In this document: positions 1 to 9,989 of the stretch, one piece after another | Position numbering within the stretch: the first letter of the stretch is position 1 | Layout of the letters: the number at the start of each line of letters is the position of its first letter | Source of the DNA: Thermoanaerobacterium aotearoense | GTDB lineage: Bacteria; Bacillota; Thermoanaerobacteria; Thermoanaerobacterales; Thermoanaerobacteraceae | Assembly: GCF_009905255.1 (NCBI RefSeq) | Contig: NZ_CP047602.1 | Span: forward strand, 620,001-684,000 | Reading direction: 5' to 3' | Length of the DNA stretch: 64,000 nt | Notes under the pieces: generated by a model | The model's database searches: none | What the model was told of the DNA's origin: nothing | The model's input: only the letters and a program-made list of their open reading frames with translations | Made by a program: the position numbers and the translations under genes

Positions 1-267
1 TCACCTGACAGGGTATTCATTGGAGGTACAGGTGATAAAATGCACCATATATTTGACATTGTTACAAGCAAATTAAAAGAGAAAGGGATAGTAGTGATAA
101 ACGGGATCACGCTTGATACCGCTTATTATGCCAATCATTATTTCAAACAAAAAAATTATGATGTTCAAACAATATGCGTAAATGTTTCTGTGTCAAGAGA
201 GGCTGGACAAAAAACGATGATGGTTTCGCAAAATCCTGTGTACATAATATCAGCGAAAAGAGAGTGA
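1..267 (+). CDS. cbiT: cobalt-precorrin-6B C15-methyltransferase (decarboxylating), C-terminal part
   Basis: This is the last 88 residues of a gene whose start lies before the window; the frame is open from base 1. CbiT methylates C15 and decarboxylates the acetate side chain of the corrin precursor in the anaerobic cobalamin pathway, using S-adenosylmethionine in the cytoplasm. The visible part has the family's late Rossmann-like segment: FIGGTGDK, then IVVINGITLDT, then VNVSVSREAG and the near-terminal QNPVYIIS. The stop is 4 bases before the cbiL start, so it belongs to the operon that continues through cbiJ. The N-terminal SAM-binding loop is not visible. Confidence 0.88.
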   Translation, partial: SPDRVFIGGTGDKMHHIFDIVTSKLKEKGIVVINGITLDTAYYANHYFKQKNYDVQTICVNVSVSREAGQKTMMVSQNPVYIISAKRE

Positions 268-271
268 TAGA

Positions 272-946
272 ATGGCTAAATTATACGGAATAGGTGTTGG
301 AATAGGTGATAAAAATTTGATTTCCTTAAAAGCTGTGGAAACACTTGGACAAGTTGATGTGGTTGTGGCGCCGACAAGTAAAGGAGAAGGAAGTATTGCT
401 TATGAAATTGCGAAACCTTATATAAAAAGTGATGTGGTGTTTTTGGAATTTCCGATGATATATACAAAAGAAAACCTTAAGGCAAAATGGGATGAAAATA
501 TAAAGAAAATCAAGAGATTTCTTGATGAAGGGAAAAATGTGGCTTTTATAACCATAGGAGATCCTATGATCTACAGTACATACGTATATATACTAAACGG
601 GATTGAAGGATATGAAGCGGAAACTATCCCTGGAATTAGTTCATTTAGTGCGGCTGCTTCTAGATTAAATATTCCAATTGCGACGGGTGATGAAGCTTTT
701 GCGGTTATTCCATCAGGAGATATTTTAGAAATCTCAAAAGCGCTTGATATGTTTGATAATGTGGTATTGATGAAAATTTCAAGACGATTTGATGAAATAG
801 TGAAAATCTTAAAAGAAAAAAATTTTAAAGGATATCTTGTTATTAAATGTGGTCATGATGATGAACAAATATCCTTGAATCTTGACGAGTACATAGGGAA
901 AAAGATAGATTATATGTCTCTGATTATTGCAAAAAAGGAGAGATAA
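272..946 (+). CDS. cbiL: cobalt-precorrin-2 C20-methyltransferase
   Basis: CbiL transfers a methyl group from SAM to C20 of cobalt-precorrin-2, an early step of anaerobic cobalamin synthesis. The 224 residues match the usual family length. The N-terminal glycine loop reads GIGVGIGD, where most of the family has GVGPGD, followed by LISLKAVETL. Further tetrapyrrole methylase blocks are GDPMIYSTY near residue 92 and IPGISSFSAAASRL near residue 120. The ATG follows a GAGTGATAGA stretch, and the stop overlaps the ATG of cbiF by one base, so the two are translationally linked. Confidence 0.92.
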   Translation: MAKLYGIGVGIGDKNLISLKAVETLGQVDVVVAPTSKGEGSIAYEIAKPYIKSDVVFLEFPMIYTKENLKAKWDENIKKIKRFLDEGKNVAFITIGDPMIYSTYVYILNGIEGYEAETIPGISSFSAAASRLNIPIATGDEAFAVIPSGDILEISKALDMFDNVVLMKISRRFDEIVKILKEKNFKGYLVIKCGHDDEQISLNLDEYIGKKIDYMSLIIAKKER

Positions 947-1707
947 TGGTGGTTTATTTTATTGGTGCGGGACCAGGAGATCCTGAACTTATTACATTGA
1001 AAGGAATTAAGGTATTGCAAAAATGTGATGTTGTGATCTATGCTGGATCACTTGTAAACAAAGATCTGCTGAAATACGCAAAGTCAGGTGTGGAAGTTTA
1101 TGATAGCTCTACATTAAACCTTGATGAAATAATTGATCTAATGATTAAGGCAAATAAAGATAAAAAAGATGTAGCACGATTGCATACAGGAGACCCTGCA
1201 ATTTACGGAGCTATACATGAACAAATTATGAGGCTTGAGAGGGAAAACATAAACTACGAAGTAATTCCTGGAGTAAGTTCATTTTTGGCGGCAGCGTCAG
1301 TTTTAAAAAAAGAATTGACAATTCCTGAGATAACTCAGACAGTGATTATAACGCGTATAGGTGGAAGGACAGTAGTCCCAAAAGATGAGGAAATAGAGGC
1401 TTTGTCATGTCATGGGGCTACCATGGCAATATTTTTAAGTGTTCAGGAAATTGATAAAGTTATTACAGAATTGAAGAAAGGTTATAATGAAGATACACCT
1501 GTTGCTGTTGTATACAAAGCCACTTGGGAGGATCAGATGATTGTTACTGGCACTATTAATGACATTTCTCATAAGGTTAAATCAAAAGGCATAAATAGTA
1601 CTGCTATAATACTTGTCGGAGAATTTTTAAACAGTAATATAGAAACTTTCTCAAGGCTTTATGATAAAGAATTTTCACATAGCTATAGGAAGAAAGATGG
1701 CTTATGA
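946..1707 (+). CDS. cbiF: cobalt-precorrin-4 C11-methyltransferase
   Basis: CbiF methylates C11 of cobalt-precorrin-4 using SAM. It has the canonical tetrapyrrole methylase loop GAGPGDPELITLKG at the N-terminus, then HTGDPAIYGA near residue 83 and VIPGVSSFLAAAS near residue 106. The segment ITQTVIITRIGGRT distinguishes CbiF/CobM from the related CbiH and CbiL enzymes. The length of 253 residues is typical. It overlaps cbiL by one base and cbiG by four (ATGA), the coupled arrangement expected inside one operon. Confidence 0.93.
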   Translation: MVVYFIGAGPGDPELITLKGIKVLQKCDVVIYAGSLVNKDLLKYAKSGVEVYDSSTLNLDEIIDLMIKANKDKKDVARLHTGDPAIYGAIHEQIMRLERENINYEVIPGVSSFLAAASVLKKELTIPEITQTVIITRIGGRTVVPKDEEIEALSCHGATMAIFLSVQEIDKVITELKKGYNEDTPVAVVYKATWEDQMIVTGTINDISHKVKSKGINSTAIILVGEFLNSNIETFSRLYDKEFSHSYRKKDGL

Positions 1708-2738
1708 AAATAGCAATAGTTGCTATCACAAAGAATGCTGCCATTATTGCAAAAAAGTTATATGAAGTATTGGAAGGAGATGTGTTTGTAAAAGAAAAAT
1801 ATAGATTTGACGGCAGTTATGCTATTGAAGGTGATTTTATAAATTTTGTACATAATATTTTTCATAAATATAGTGGTATTGTATTTATAATGGCTACAGG
1901 AATTGTAGTTAGATCTATCGCAGGAGTTATTAATGATAAATTTACAGATCCTGCAGTTGTTGTGGTTGATGAAAAGGGAAAATACGCTATAAGTCTTTTA
2001 TCTGGGCATATAGGTGGTGCAAATAGACTTGCGATCAATATATCTTCCATAATAGGTGCTCAGCCAATTATAACAACAGCTACAGATTTGGAAGGTATAA
2101 TATCTTTAGATGTTATTGCAAAAGATTATGGATTATACCTCGAAAATGTTGGTGATTTGAAAAAAGTTAGTGCAGCGTTAGTAAACAGAGAAAATGTGCG
2201 TTTTATAATAGATGATGATTTAGGCATTGCAACATTATTTGATGAATATATAAAAAAAGATTTTGATGATAAAGTTGATGCTATTGTTTATGTGACTAAT
2301 AGAATAGTTAAAAATATTGATGAGAAGCCATATGTCATTTTGAGACCAAAAAATATTGTAATAGGAATAGGTTGCAAAAAAGGTGTTTCTTTTGATGATT
2401 TGTTTGCTTTTATAAATGAGACTTTTGAAAATACGTCTTATAGTTTAAGAAGTATATGTTTGATGGCTACTATCGATATAAAAAAGGATGAAGATGGGAT
2501 ACAACAATTAGCAAAGTTTTTGGATGTACCTCTCTTGCTGTACACAAAAGATGATTTGCGAACAGTTGAGGATAAATTTCCTATATCTGATTTTGTATTT
2601 CATACTGTAGGAGTCGGAAGCGTTGCAAGACCATCTGCGTATTTGGCCAGCAACAAAGGAAAAGAGATTGCGTATCTTAAAAAGAATGGCATGACGCTTG
2701 CTATATACCGGAAAGAAGGGATTGTATGGGATGGGTAA
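1704..2738 (+). CDS. cbiG: cobalt-precorrin-5A hydrolase
   Basis: CbiG opens the delta-lactone of cobalt-precorrin-5A and releases acetaldehyde, a step specific to the anaerobic cobalamin route. The 344 residues include the conserved central block ATGIVVRSIAG and LLSGHIGGANRLA (about residues 64-112), and the C-terminal CobE/GbiG-type domain starting IGIGCKKGVSFDDL (about 224-237) and running to VGVGSVARPSAYLA. It overlaps cbiF at the start and cbiH by 13 bases at the end. The presence of cbiG together with a separate cbiH supports the oxygen-independent pathway. Confidence 0.93.
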   Translation: MKIAIVAITKNAAIIAKKLYEVLEGDVFVKEKYRFDGSYAIEGDFINFVHNIFHKYSGIVFIMATGIVVRSIAGVINDKFTDPAVVVVDEKGKYAISLLSGHIGGANRLAINISSIIGAQPIITTATDLEGIISLDVIAKDYGLYLENVGDLKKVSAALVNRENVRFIIDDDLGIATLFDEYIKKDFDDKVDAIVYVTNRIVKNIDEKPYVILRPKNIVIGIGCKKGVSFDDLFAFINETFENTSYSLRSICLMATIDIKKDEDGIQQLAKFLDVPLLLYTKDDLRTVEDKFPISDFVFHTVGVGSVARPSAYLASNKGKEIAYLKKNGMTLAIYRKEGIVWDG

Positions 2739-3457
2739 AAATAGTTGGCATAGGACCAGGTAGTATTGATGATATGACATTTAAAGCTTATAATGCATTG
2801 AGAGATTGTGATGTTGTTGTAGGATATGTTACTTATATAAGACTTATTAAAGAATTAATTAAGGACAAAAAAATTGTTTCTATGGGTATGAGGAAAGAGA
2901 TTGAAAGAGCAAAGATAGCTATTCAGCTGGCTTTGGATGGGAATAATGTTTGCGTCATATCAAGTGGCGATGCAGGTATATATGGTATGGCAGGTCCTGT
3001 TTATGAAGTTGCATTGAAAGAAAAAGTGGATTTACAAATTGAGGTTATACCTGGTGTCAGTTCTTTAAATGCCGCTTCATCATTGCTTGGTGCACCTTTG
3101 ATGCAAGATTTTGCTGTAATTAGTTTATCTGACCATTTGGTACCTTGGCAAGTCATAGAAAAAAGGTTAGAATTAGCTTCTAAGGCTGATTTTTTAATCG
3201 TTATATTTAATCCTAAAAGTAAAGAAAGAACAGAAAATTTTTATAATGCACAAAAAATCATAATGAAATATAAAAGAGGAAATGTTCCTGTAGGAATAAT
3301 TAAAAATGCATCTCGAGAAAACCAGAAAATAATAATTACTACACTGGATGAAATGAGTAATCAAGAGATTGATATGCAGACAATTGTTATTGTTGGCAAT
3401 GAAAGCACTTATATTAGAGATGGCAAAATGATATCTCCGAGGGGATATATATTATGA
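2726..3457 (+). CDS. cbiH: cobalt-precorrin-3B C17-methyltransferase
   Basis: CbiH performs the ring-contracting C17 methylation of cobalt-precorrin-3. The 243 residues begin with [15 protein letters not shown], then GDAGIYGMAGP near residue 86, VIPGVSSLNAASSLLGAPLM near residue 108 and FNPKSKERTENF near residue 162. The aspartate-rich loop with GPGS in place of GPGD is typical of CbiH/CobJ. The ATG lies inside the 3' end of cbiG and a GAAAGAAGGG sequence upstream serves as ribosome site. The stop overlaps the cbiJ start by four bases. Confidence 0.93.
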   Translation: MGWVKIVGIGPGSIDDMTFKAYNALRDCDVVVGYVTYIRLIKELIKDKKIVSMGMRKEIERAKIAIQLALDGNNVCVISSGDAGIYGMAGPVYEVALKEKVDLQIEVIPGVSSLNAASSLLGAPLMQDFAVISLSDHLVPWQVIEKRLELASKADFLIVIFNPKSKERTENFYNAQKIIMKYKRGNVPVGIIKNASRENQKIIITTLDEMSNQEIDMQTIVIVGNESTYIRDGKMISPRGYIL

Positions 3458-4197
3458 TATTGGTATTATCAGGTACTAAAGATGGGAAAGAAATAGCTGA
3501 AAGATTAAAACTTAGTGGCTTTGAGGTTATAGCAAGTACTGTTACTGATTATGGAGCAAGTTTATTTGACAAAGGAATTAAAGTGTTCAGTGGTGTCCTT
3601 GACGAAGTTGGTATGATTGATTTTATCAACAAAAATAAAATAAATATCGTAGTTGATGCAACACATCCCTTTGCAAAGGAAGTAAGTATCAATGCAATAA
3701 ATGCGAGTTTAAGGGCGAGCATAAAATATATAAGATATGAGAGGCAAAGTGCTGATTTTAGAAATGCTATATTAGCAGCAGATTTTGATGAAGCGGTTGA
3801 AAAGTGCAAAGAATTTGATAATATATTTTTAACAATAGGAAGCAAGAACTTAGAAAAATTTAGACCTCTTTGGGAAGATGGGAAAAAAGTTACTGCAAGA
3901 GTATTGCCATCAAGCGATGTATTGATAAAATGCGAGGGTTTAGGGCTTACTCCAAAAGATATAATAGCTATGGAAGGTCCTTTTAGCACTGAACTGAATT
4001 ATATTATGTTTAAAGAAAGAAAGGCGGAAGTTATTGTGACAAAGGAAAGTGGAACAACGGGTGGTGTTGCAGAAAAGCTTGAAGCTGCTTCAAGATTAGG
4101 AATTTGCACAATATTAATAAAAAGACCAATTATCAATTATCCAACGATAGTAAATGATTTTGACAGCCTGATGAAAGAGATAATTGATAATACTTAA
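3454..4197 (+). CDS. cbiJ: cobalt-precorrin-6A reductase
   Basis: CbiJ (CobK family) reduces the macrocycle of cobalt-precorrin-6A using a nicotinamide nucleotide. The N-terminus MILVLSGTKDGKEIAERL is the family's nucleotide-binding start, with VDATHPFAKEVSINAINA near residues 68-85 and VTKESGTTGGVAEKLEAA near residues 196-213. It is the last gene of this run: the next 94 bases hold no obvious strong hairpin and lead into the cobalamin riboswitch. The 247-residue length fits the family. Confidence 0.92.
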   Translation: MILVLSGTKDGKEIAERLKLSGFEVIASTVTDYGASLFDKGIKVFSGVLDEVGMIDFINKNKINIVVDATHPFAKEVSINAINASLRASIKYIRYERQSADFRNAILAADFDEAVEKCKEFDNIFLTIGSKNLEKFRPLWEDGKKVTARVLPSSDVLIKCEGLGLTPKDIIAMEGPFSTELNYIMFKERKAEVIVTKESGTTGGVAEKLEAASRLGICTILIKRPIINYPTIVNDFDSLMKEIIDNT

Positions 4198-4290
4198 AAT
4201 TATGGTTTTATACAGATTTTTAAAAATTAAGACTATTGACAATATATTCTTAAAATGTTACAATTTTTTTGGAAATTTAATAAGAGAAAT

Positions 4291-4454
4291 ACAGGTGCTC
4301 AATTTAATTAATTGAGTTAAAAGGGAAGCAGGTGTAAATCCTGCACGGTCCCGCCACTGTAATGATGAGTTCTTTACATTATGCCACTGTCTTATGTAAT
4401 TATAGATGGGAAGGCGTAAAGGATGATGAATCTAAGTCAGGAGACCTGCCTGTA
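4291..4454 (+). promoter_or_regulatory. cobalamin (B12) riboswitch
   Basis: The leader carries the conserved parts of the cobalamin riboswitch in order: ACAGGTGCT at the 5' side of P1, GGGAAGCAGGTG, the B12-box core GCCACTGT, and the closing AGTCAGGAGACCTGCCTGT. Established family knowledge says adenosylcobalamin binding turns expression off. A separate terminator follows directly, so transcription-termination control of the downstream cobalt transporter is the natural reading. Confidence 0.94.
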
Positions 4455-4510
4455 TTGTTATGAACTTGCTCTACGGTCGATAGAGGAGGTGGTAATATAA
4501 GTACATTTAT

Positions 4511-4555
4511 ACCCTCTTAATGACTTAAGTAAGTTAGGAGGGTTTATTATTTTTG
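4511..4555 (+). terminator. riboswitch-controlled terminator before cbiM
   Basis: Stem ACCCTCTTAAT with GTTAGGAGGGT (11 pairs, two G-U), an 11-base loop, then a U-rich run TTATTATTTTT. It sits between the cobalamin aptamer and the cbiM start, so it is probably the expression platform. Part of the right arm is also AGGAGG-like, but it is too far from the cbiM start to be its ribosome site. Confidence 0.85.
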
Positions 4556-4575
4556 TTGAAATGGGAGTGATTTTT

Positions 4576-5298
4576 GTGAGAAAGATTGAATTGATGATCA
4601 TATTTATGTTGTTTTTATTTACACCTGAGATATCATATTCTATGCATATAATGGAAGGTTTTCTTCCGCTTAAGTGGTGTGTGATATGGGATTTGGCTGC
4701 ATTGCCATTTATAATTGTGGGAGCAATGACCATAGGTAAAAAATTAAAAGAAAATCCTAAACTTAAAATGCTTTTGGGTTTTGCTGGAGCTTTTGCATTT
4801 GTGCTTTCAGCTCTTAAAATACCGTCTGTTACTGGAAGCTGTTCTCATCCTACTGGGGTAGGACTTGGTGCCATATTGTTTGGTCCGTTTACAATGAGTA
4901 TTTTAGGACTTATCATTTTACTGTTTCAGGCATTGTTATTAGCTCATGGAGGTATAACAACTTTAGGAGCTAATACATTTTCTATGGCAATTGTAGGGCC
5001 TATAGCATCATACGCTATATTCAAAGGAATAAAAAAAGTTGGAGGTCCGAATTGGTTGGCTGTATTTTTATCTGCTTTTTTAGGAGATTTACTAACTTAT
5101 GTGACAACTTCTTTTCAACTTGCTATTGCATTTCCTGCTGAAAGAGGAGGATTTGCAGTTTCGTTTTTAAAATTCATGGGAATATTCGCAATTACACAAG
5201 TGCCATTAGCAATAAGTGAAGGTCTTTTGACTGTATTGGTGATAAATTTGCTTATGGAATACAGCAAAGAAGAACTAATTGAGCTTGATGTTCTATAG
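4576..5298 (+). CDS. cbiM: cobalt ECF transporter, membrane component
   Basis: CbiM is the substrate-specific membrane subunit of the CbiMNQO cobalt importer. I chose the GTG at 4576 because GGGAGTG lies 6 bases upstream; an in-frame ATG at 4561 has no ribosome site and falls in the terminator tail. The protein then starts with a short basic and hydrophobic signal segment (residues 1-20) ending just before MHIMEGFLP. In this family the mature N-terminus carries the His-bearing metal loop, and the HIMEGFLP block is the hallmark. Several membrane segments follow. It is first in cbiMNQO, under the cobalamin riboswitch. Confidence 0.93.
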   Translation: MRKIELMIIFMLFLFTPEISYSMHIMEGFLPLKWCVIWDLAALPFIIVGAMTIGKKLKENPKLKMLLGFAGAFAFVLSALKIPSVTGSCSHPTGVGLGAILFGPFTMSILGLIILLFQALLLAHGGITTLGANTFSMAIVGPIASYAIFKGIKKVGGPNWLAVFLSAFLGDLLTYVTTSFQLAIAFPAERGGFAVSFLKFMGIFAITQVPLAISEGLLTVLVINLLMEYSKEELIELDVL

Positions 5299-5313
5299 AA
5301 AGAAGGTATACGT

Positions 5314-5607
5314 ATGGCTCGTAGAAAGATTTTATTTGTTAATATAATATTAATGCTAATGGTTATTTCTTTGATAGTATTACCGCTTGTTACAATAAAA
5401 AATGGCAAATTTGTTGGTTCTGATGATAATGCGACGAAGGCCATAACGCAGATAGATAAAAATTATAAGCCATGGATAAAACCGATTTGGGAACCACCAA
5501 GCGGAGAAATTGAGAGCCTTTTGTTTGCATGTCAAGCTGCAATAGGCGCTGGCTTTATAGGATTTTATTTAGGATACGTTAAGGGGAAGAAAAATGGAAA
5601 TAGATAG
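5314..5607 (+). CDS. cbiN: cobalt ECF transporter, accessory subunit
   Basis: CbiN is the small two-helix membrane partner of CbiM. The 97 residues show a first membrane helix at about 6-26, an extracytoplasmic segment with NGKFVGSDDNATKAI and WIKPIWEPPSGEIESLLFA, and a second helix from about residue 66 ending in GYVKGKKNG. The ATG follows AAGAAGG. The 3' end overlaps cbiQ by 14 bases. Length and two-helix topology fit the family closely. Confidence 0.92.
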   Translation: MARRKILFVNIILMLMVISLIVLPLVTIKNGKFVGSDDNATKAITQIDKNYKPWIKPIWEPPSGEIESLLFACQAAIGAGFIGFYLGYVKGKKNGNR

Positions 5608-6361
5608 CTATTCGTACATCAACAGGATGTCCAAAATACATCCTGTTGAAAAATTATTATTTGCGATAATGACGATGCTTTTGTGCTTTTGGTTTGACAG
5701 GTATACAAATCTTTTAGTGGTATTTATGATGTTTATAATAATAGTTTATATAGCGAAAATTCCATATAAAGTTTATATAAAACTCATATTAATTCCATTT
5801 TCTTTTCTAATTATCAGTGTTTTAACAATTGTTATAAATGTTTTAGACGATAAAAGTGTGGCAATTATCAGTATTAAGGTATTTGGAGCATTTATAGGCA
5901 TAACATCGGATGGCATTAACACAGCTTTTAATCTGACGAGTAGAACTTTAGCTTTGGTATCATGTCTATATTTTCTTACACTTACTACACCTATAACTGA
6001 TATAGTTGATGTTTTAGAAAAAATAAAAATACCTATGTTGTTTTTAGAGTTAATACAGATTACATACAGATTGATATTTGTTTTATTAAATGCTGCTAAA
6101 GAAATTTATATATCCCAAGATTCTAGATTAGGTTACTCCAAAGTTAAAAATGGATATAGGTCTTTAGGATTTTTGATATCATCGCTATTTGTTAAATCTT
6201 ATAGAGATTCTCAAAATTTGTATTTAGCTTTGGAAGCAAGAGGATATAAAGGTGATTTAAAAGTAATCAGCAAGAAACAAAAAATTAATATAAGAAATTG
6301 TGTCATCATTTTTTTAATTGAATTGATATTAATAAATTTATCTTTATTTTTAAGAAGGTGA
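5594..6361 (+). CDS. cbiQ: cobalt ECF transporter, transmembrane coupling subunit
   Basis: CbiQ is the scaffold (T) subunit that couples the ATPase to CbiM. The N-terminal SRxHPVEKL-like motif is seen as MSKIHPVEKLLFAI, and the conserved coupling motif near the C-terminus is ALEARGYKGDLKV (about residue 215). Several hydrophobic helices lie between. The start overlaps cbiN and the stop is 3 bases before cbiO. The 255-residue length is normal. Confidence 0.92.
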   Translation: MEIDSYSYINRMSKIHPVEKLLFAIMTMLLCFWFDRYTNLLVVFMMFIIIVYIAKIPYKVYIKLILIPFSFLIISVLTIVINVLDDKSVAIISIKVFGAFIGITSDGINTAFNLTSRTLALVSCLYFLTLTTPITDIVDVLEKIKIPMLFLELIQITYRLIFVLLNAAKEIYISQDSRLGYSKVKNGYRSLGFLISSLFVKSYRDSQNLYLALEARGYKGDLKVISKKQKINIRNCVIIFLIELILINLSLFLRR

Positions 6362-6364
6362 ATT

Positions 6365-7195
6365 ATGGAAAATAATTACATATTAGAAGCAGTAGATGTT
6401 TCGTTTGAATATACAGATGGAACAAAAGCTTTAGACAATATCAATATGAAAATATGTAAAGGGCAGAAGACTGTTATTTTAGGACCTAACGGTGCAGGTA
6501 AAACGACATTATTTTTGCTGTTTAATGGAATATTAAAACCAAAGTCCGGAAAAATAATGTTCAATAATAAAGAAGTTAAATACAGCCGAAAAGAAATCGA
6601 AAAACTCAGAAAAAATGTGGGTATTGTTTTTCAAAATCCTGACATACAGATATTTGCTAATAGAGTGTATCAGGAGATTTCATTCGGATTGATGAATTTG
6701 GGCATGCCAGAGGATTTGGTCAGGGAAAAGATAGAAAAAGTGTTGATGCAAATGGACATCACTGACATTAAAGACAAACCTACACATTTCTTAAGTTATG
6801 GTCAAAAAAAGAGTGTATCAATTGCTGATATAATTGTTATGGAACCGGAGGTTATTATACTTGATGAACCAACGGTTTATTTGGATTATGAGCATGTTAG
6901 CAAAATAATAAAAACATTAGATGATTTAATAAGTCAGGGAAAAACAATTGTTTTATCAACACATGATGTAGATTTTGCTTATTCATGGGCAGACTATGTA
7001 TATCTAATGAAAGACGGAAAAGTGATAGATGAAGGAAAACCCATTGATATTTTTAGCGATGAAAATAAAATTAAAAAGGTAAATCTAAGAAGACCAATGA
7101 TTATGGATGTATTTGAGATTTTAAGAGAAAGAAGTATTGTAAATTGCAATATAATTCCTAAGAATGTAGAAGAATTAAAGAACTGCTTAAAATAG
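6365..7195 (+). CDS. cbiO: cobalt ECF transporter, ATPase
   Basis: CbiO hydrolyses ATP to power CbiMNQ. The 276 residues include Walker A GPNGAGKTT (about residues 39-47), Q-loop region VFQNPDIQIFA, signature LSYGQKKSVSIA (the YGQKK form is usual in cobalt/nickel ECF ATPases), Walker B VIILDEPTVYLD and the H-loop STHDVDF. It ends the cbiMNQO unit. The gap to secA carries a separate promoter. Confidence 0.93.
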   Translation: MENNYILEAVDVSFEYTDGTKALDNINMKICKGQKTVILGPNGAGKTTLFLLFNGILKPKSGKIMFNNKEVKYSRKEIEKLRKNVGIVFQNPDIQIFANRVYQEISFGLMNLGMPEDLVREKIEKVLMQMDITDIKDKPTHFLSYGQKKSVSIADIIVMEPEVIILDEPTVYLDYEHVSKIIKTLDDLISQGKTIVLSTHDVDFAYSWADYVYLMKDGKVIDEGKPIDIFSDENKIKKVNLRRPMIMDVFEILRERSIVNCNIIPKNVEELKNCLK

Positions 7196-7212
7196 ATGAA
7201 GATTCCATTTCC

Positions 7213-7241
7213 TTGATATGGTCACGATATAATGATATAAT
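7213..7241 (+). promoter_or_regulatory. sigma-A-type promoter for secA
   Basis: TTGATA, 17-base spacer, TATAAT, 38 bases before the secA start. It separates secA from cbiMNQO. Confidence 0.7.
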
Positions 7242-7279
7242 ATATACTTGAATGATAATAACCTTGAGAAGGTGAGTTA

Positions 7280-9964
7280 ATGTTAGGAGTTTTAGAAAAG
7301 ATATTTGGCAGTTACAGTGAGAGGGAAGTAAAGAGAATTGAACCTATAGCAGATGAGGTTTTGTCATACGAGGAAGAGATGTCAAAGCTTTCAGATGATG
7401 AGCTAAGAGGCAAGACTCAGGAATTTAAGGATAGGCTTAAAAATGGTGAAACCCTTGATGATATATTGCCGGAAGCTTTTGCAGTCGTTAGAGAGGCTGC
7501 ATGGCGTACGCTTAAAATGAAGCATTTCAGAGTGCAGATAATAGGTGGCATTGTCCTTCATCAAGGCAGAATAGCTGAGATGAAGACTGGTGAAGGAAAG
7601 ACGCTTGTTGCGACACTGCCTGCTTATTTAAATGCTTTGGAAGGAAAGGGAGTTCACATCGTTACAGTCAATGACTACCTTGCTAAGAGGGATCGTGACT
7701 GGATGGGTAAAATATACGAGTTTCTGGGTTTAAGTGTTGGTGTTATCCTTCATGATATGGATTCAGAGGAGAGAAAGAAAGCTTACGCTGCTGATATAAC
7801 TTACGGTACAAACAATGAGTTTGGCTTTGACTATTTAAGAGACAACATGGTCATATATAAAGAGGAAATGGTTCAAAGGCATCTAAATTATGCAATCGTG
7901 GACGAAGTCGACAGCATATTGATAGATGAAGCCAGAACACCACTTATTATTTCTGGAGTTGGTGAAAAATCTACGGATCTATATAAAAGAGCCGATGCTT
8001 TTGTAAGAACATTGAAAAATGAAGAAGATTATACCATAGATGAAAAGGCAAGAGCAGTAAGTTTGACTGAAAAAGGCGTGGAAAAAGCCGAGAAATTTTT
8101 TAATTTGGATAATCTGGCTGATCTTGAAAATATAGAGATTTCTCACAATATAAACCAGGCTCTAAAAGCACATGCCATAATGAAGAGGGATAAAGACTAC
8201 GTCGTAAAAGACGGAGAAGTCATAATAGTAGATGAGTTTACTGGAAGGCTTATGTTTGGCAGAAGGTACAGCGAAGGTCTCCATCAGGCAATAGAAGCCA
8301 AAGAAGGCGTAAAAGTCGAGAGAGAAAGCAAGACTCTTGCCACAATCACTTTTCAGAATTACTTCAGAATGTACGACAAATTGGCAGGCATGACTGGTAC
8401 TGCCCTTACAGAAGAGCAAGAGTTTAGGGCTATATATGGTCTTGACGTTGTGGTGATACCTACCAATAAAGAGATGATAAGGATAGATCATCCTGACGTC
8501 ATATACAAGACGGAGGAGGCAAAATTTAAGGCTGTCGTTGAGGATATAGTTGAACATCATAAAAAAGGGCAGCCTGTGCTTGTGGGCACTATTACTATTG
8601 AAAAGTCAGAGAAATTAAGCAGTATGCTTAAGAAACTTGGCATAAAGCATCAAGTTTTAAATGCCAAGTATCATGAAAAAGAGGCAGAGATAATAGCACA
8701 GGCAGGACGAAAAGGAGCTGTCACAATAGCCACAAACATGGCTGGACGTGGTACTGATATCATTTTAGGCGGCAATCCTGAATTTTTGGCGAAGAAAAAG
8801 ATGATTGAAGAAGGATATTCTCCAGATGTCATAAATGAGGCATCTGGGTATGGACCATTGCACAGCGAAGAGCTTATAAAAGCCAGAGAGAGATACCAAG
8901 AGCTTTTAAATGAGATAAAGAAGGAAACAGAAAAAGAGCATGAAGAAGTTGTTAAGCTGGGTGGATTATATATAATCGGCACAGAAAGGCACGAGTCCAG
9001 AAGAATAGACAATCAGTTGAGAGGACGTTCTGGACGTCAAGGTGATCCAGGTGAATCTCGATTCTACATTTCTCTCGAAGATGACCTTATGAGGCTTTTT
9101 GGCTCTGAGAGAATAAAAAATATGATGAATACTTTGGGCATAGAAGACGATCAGCCTATTGAGCATAAAATATTGACAAAGCAGATAGAACAGGCACAGA
9201 AGAAAGTAGAAGGCATAAACTTCGATGTCAGGAAAAATGTCCTTGAGTATGATGATGTAATGAATAAACAAAGGGAAATAATATACAAAGAGAGAAGAAA
9301 GGTATTAGAAGGAGAAGACTTAAGGCAGTACATTCTTGACATGGTGAAAGACATCATAAGAAGAAACGTGGAAATCTACACTGCTGGCAGCAAATACCCT
9401 GAAGAATGGGACATAGAGGGGTTATTGAATCATCTTTACGATCTATTTTTGGAAAAAGATAGCGTAGTAATAGATGTGGATTTTGGTAGGCTCGATAAGG
9501 AAATGCTTACAGACATAATATATGAAGAAGCTGTAAGACAGTATGAGAAAAAAGAGCAGCAGATAGGTCCACAGATGAGAGAGATAGAGAGAATAGTTCT
9601 CTTAAAGGTTGTAGATACAAGGTGGATGGATCACATCGATGAGATGGACCAGCTTCGTCAAGGCATAGGATTGAGAGCTTATGGACAGGTAGATCCTGTA
9701 ATAGAGTACAAGAAAATAGGATATGATATGTTTGAGGATCTTGTGAATTCTATACAGGAGGATACGGTGAAATTCCTGTACCACATAGAGATAAGAAATG
9801 ACAATATGCCTCACAGAGAGCAGGTGGCAAAGCCTATTGCTACTAATCAAGGTGGAGATGAACCAAAGAAGCCTGTAGTCAAGAAGAAAAAAGTCGGAAG
9901 AAATGATCCATGTCCATGTGGCAGTGGAAAGAAATACAAAAAATGTTGTGGAGCAAATCTTTAA
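7280..9964 (+). CDS. secA: preprotein translocase ATPase SecA
   Basis: SecA is the ATP-driven motor of the Sec pathway at the cytoplasmic face of SecYEG. The 894 residues contain Walker [13 protein letters not shown] (about 98-109), the DEAD-like [20 protein letters not shown] block near residue 208, motif [18 protein letters not shown] near residue 480 and [16 protein letters not shown] near residue 580. The C-terminus ends with the zinc-binding [15 protein letters not shown], which in the family helps bind SecB or lipids. The ATG follows AGAAGGTGAG. It appears to be read together with prfB, 25 bases downstream. Confidence 0.97.
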   Translation: MLGVLEKIFGSYSEREVKRIEPIADEVLSYEEEMSKLSDDELRGKTQEFKDRLKNGETLDDILPEAFAVVREAAWRTLKMKHFRVQIIGGIVLHQGRIAEMKTGEGKTLVATLPAYLNALEGKGVHIVTVNDYLAKRDRDWMGKIYEFLGLSVGVILHDMDSEERKKAYAADITYGTNNEFGFDYLRDNMVIYKEEMVQRHLNYAIVDEVDSILIDEARTPLIISGVGEKSTDLYKRADAFVRTLKNEEDYTIDEKARAVSLTEKGVEKAEKFFNLDNLADLENIEISHNINQALKAHAIMKRDKDYVVKDGEVIIVDEFTGRLMFGRRYSEGLHQAIEAKEGVKVERESKTLATITFQNYFRMYDKLAGMTGTALTEEQEFRAIYGLDVVVIPTNKEMIRIDHPDVIYKTEEAKFKAVVEDIVEHHKKGQPVLVGTITIEKSEKLSSMLKKLGIKHQVLNAKYHEKEAEIIAQAGRKGAVTIATNMAGRGTDIILGGNPEFLAKKKMIEEGYSPDVINEASGYGPLHSEELIKARERYQELLNEIKKETEKEHEEVVKLGGLYIIGTERHESRRIDNQLRGRSGRQGDPGESRFYISLEDDLMRLFGSERIKNMMNTLGIEDDQPIEHKILTKQIEQAQKKVEGINFDVRKNVLEYDDVMNKQREIIYKERRKVLEGEDLRQYILDMVKDIIRRNVEIYTAGSKYPEEWDIEGLLNHLYDLFLEKDSVVIDVDFGRLDKEMLTDIIYEEAVRQYEKKEQQIGPQMREIERIVLLKVVDTRWMDHIDEMDQLRQGIGLRAYGQVDPVIEYKKIGYDMFEDLVNSIQEDTVKFLYHIEIRNDNMPHREQVAKPIATNQGGDEPKKPVVKKKKVGRNDPCPCGSGKKYKKCCGANL

Positions 9965-9989
9965 AAAATTTTTAGAAGGAGATGATTGG

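Noticed and set aside
3549-3989. 146-residue open frame on the minus strand inside cbiJ
   Set aside because: It lies opposite a well-supported cbiJ, has no ribosome site and no recognisable family; long antisense frames are common in such AT-rich genes.
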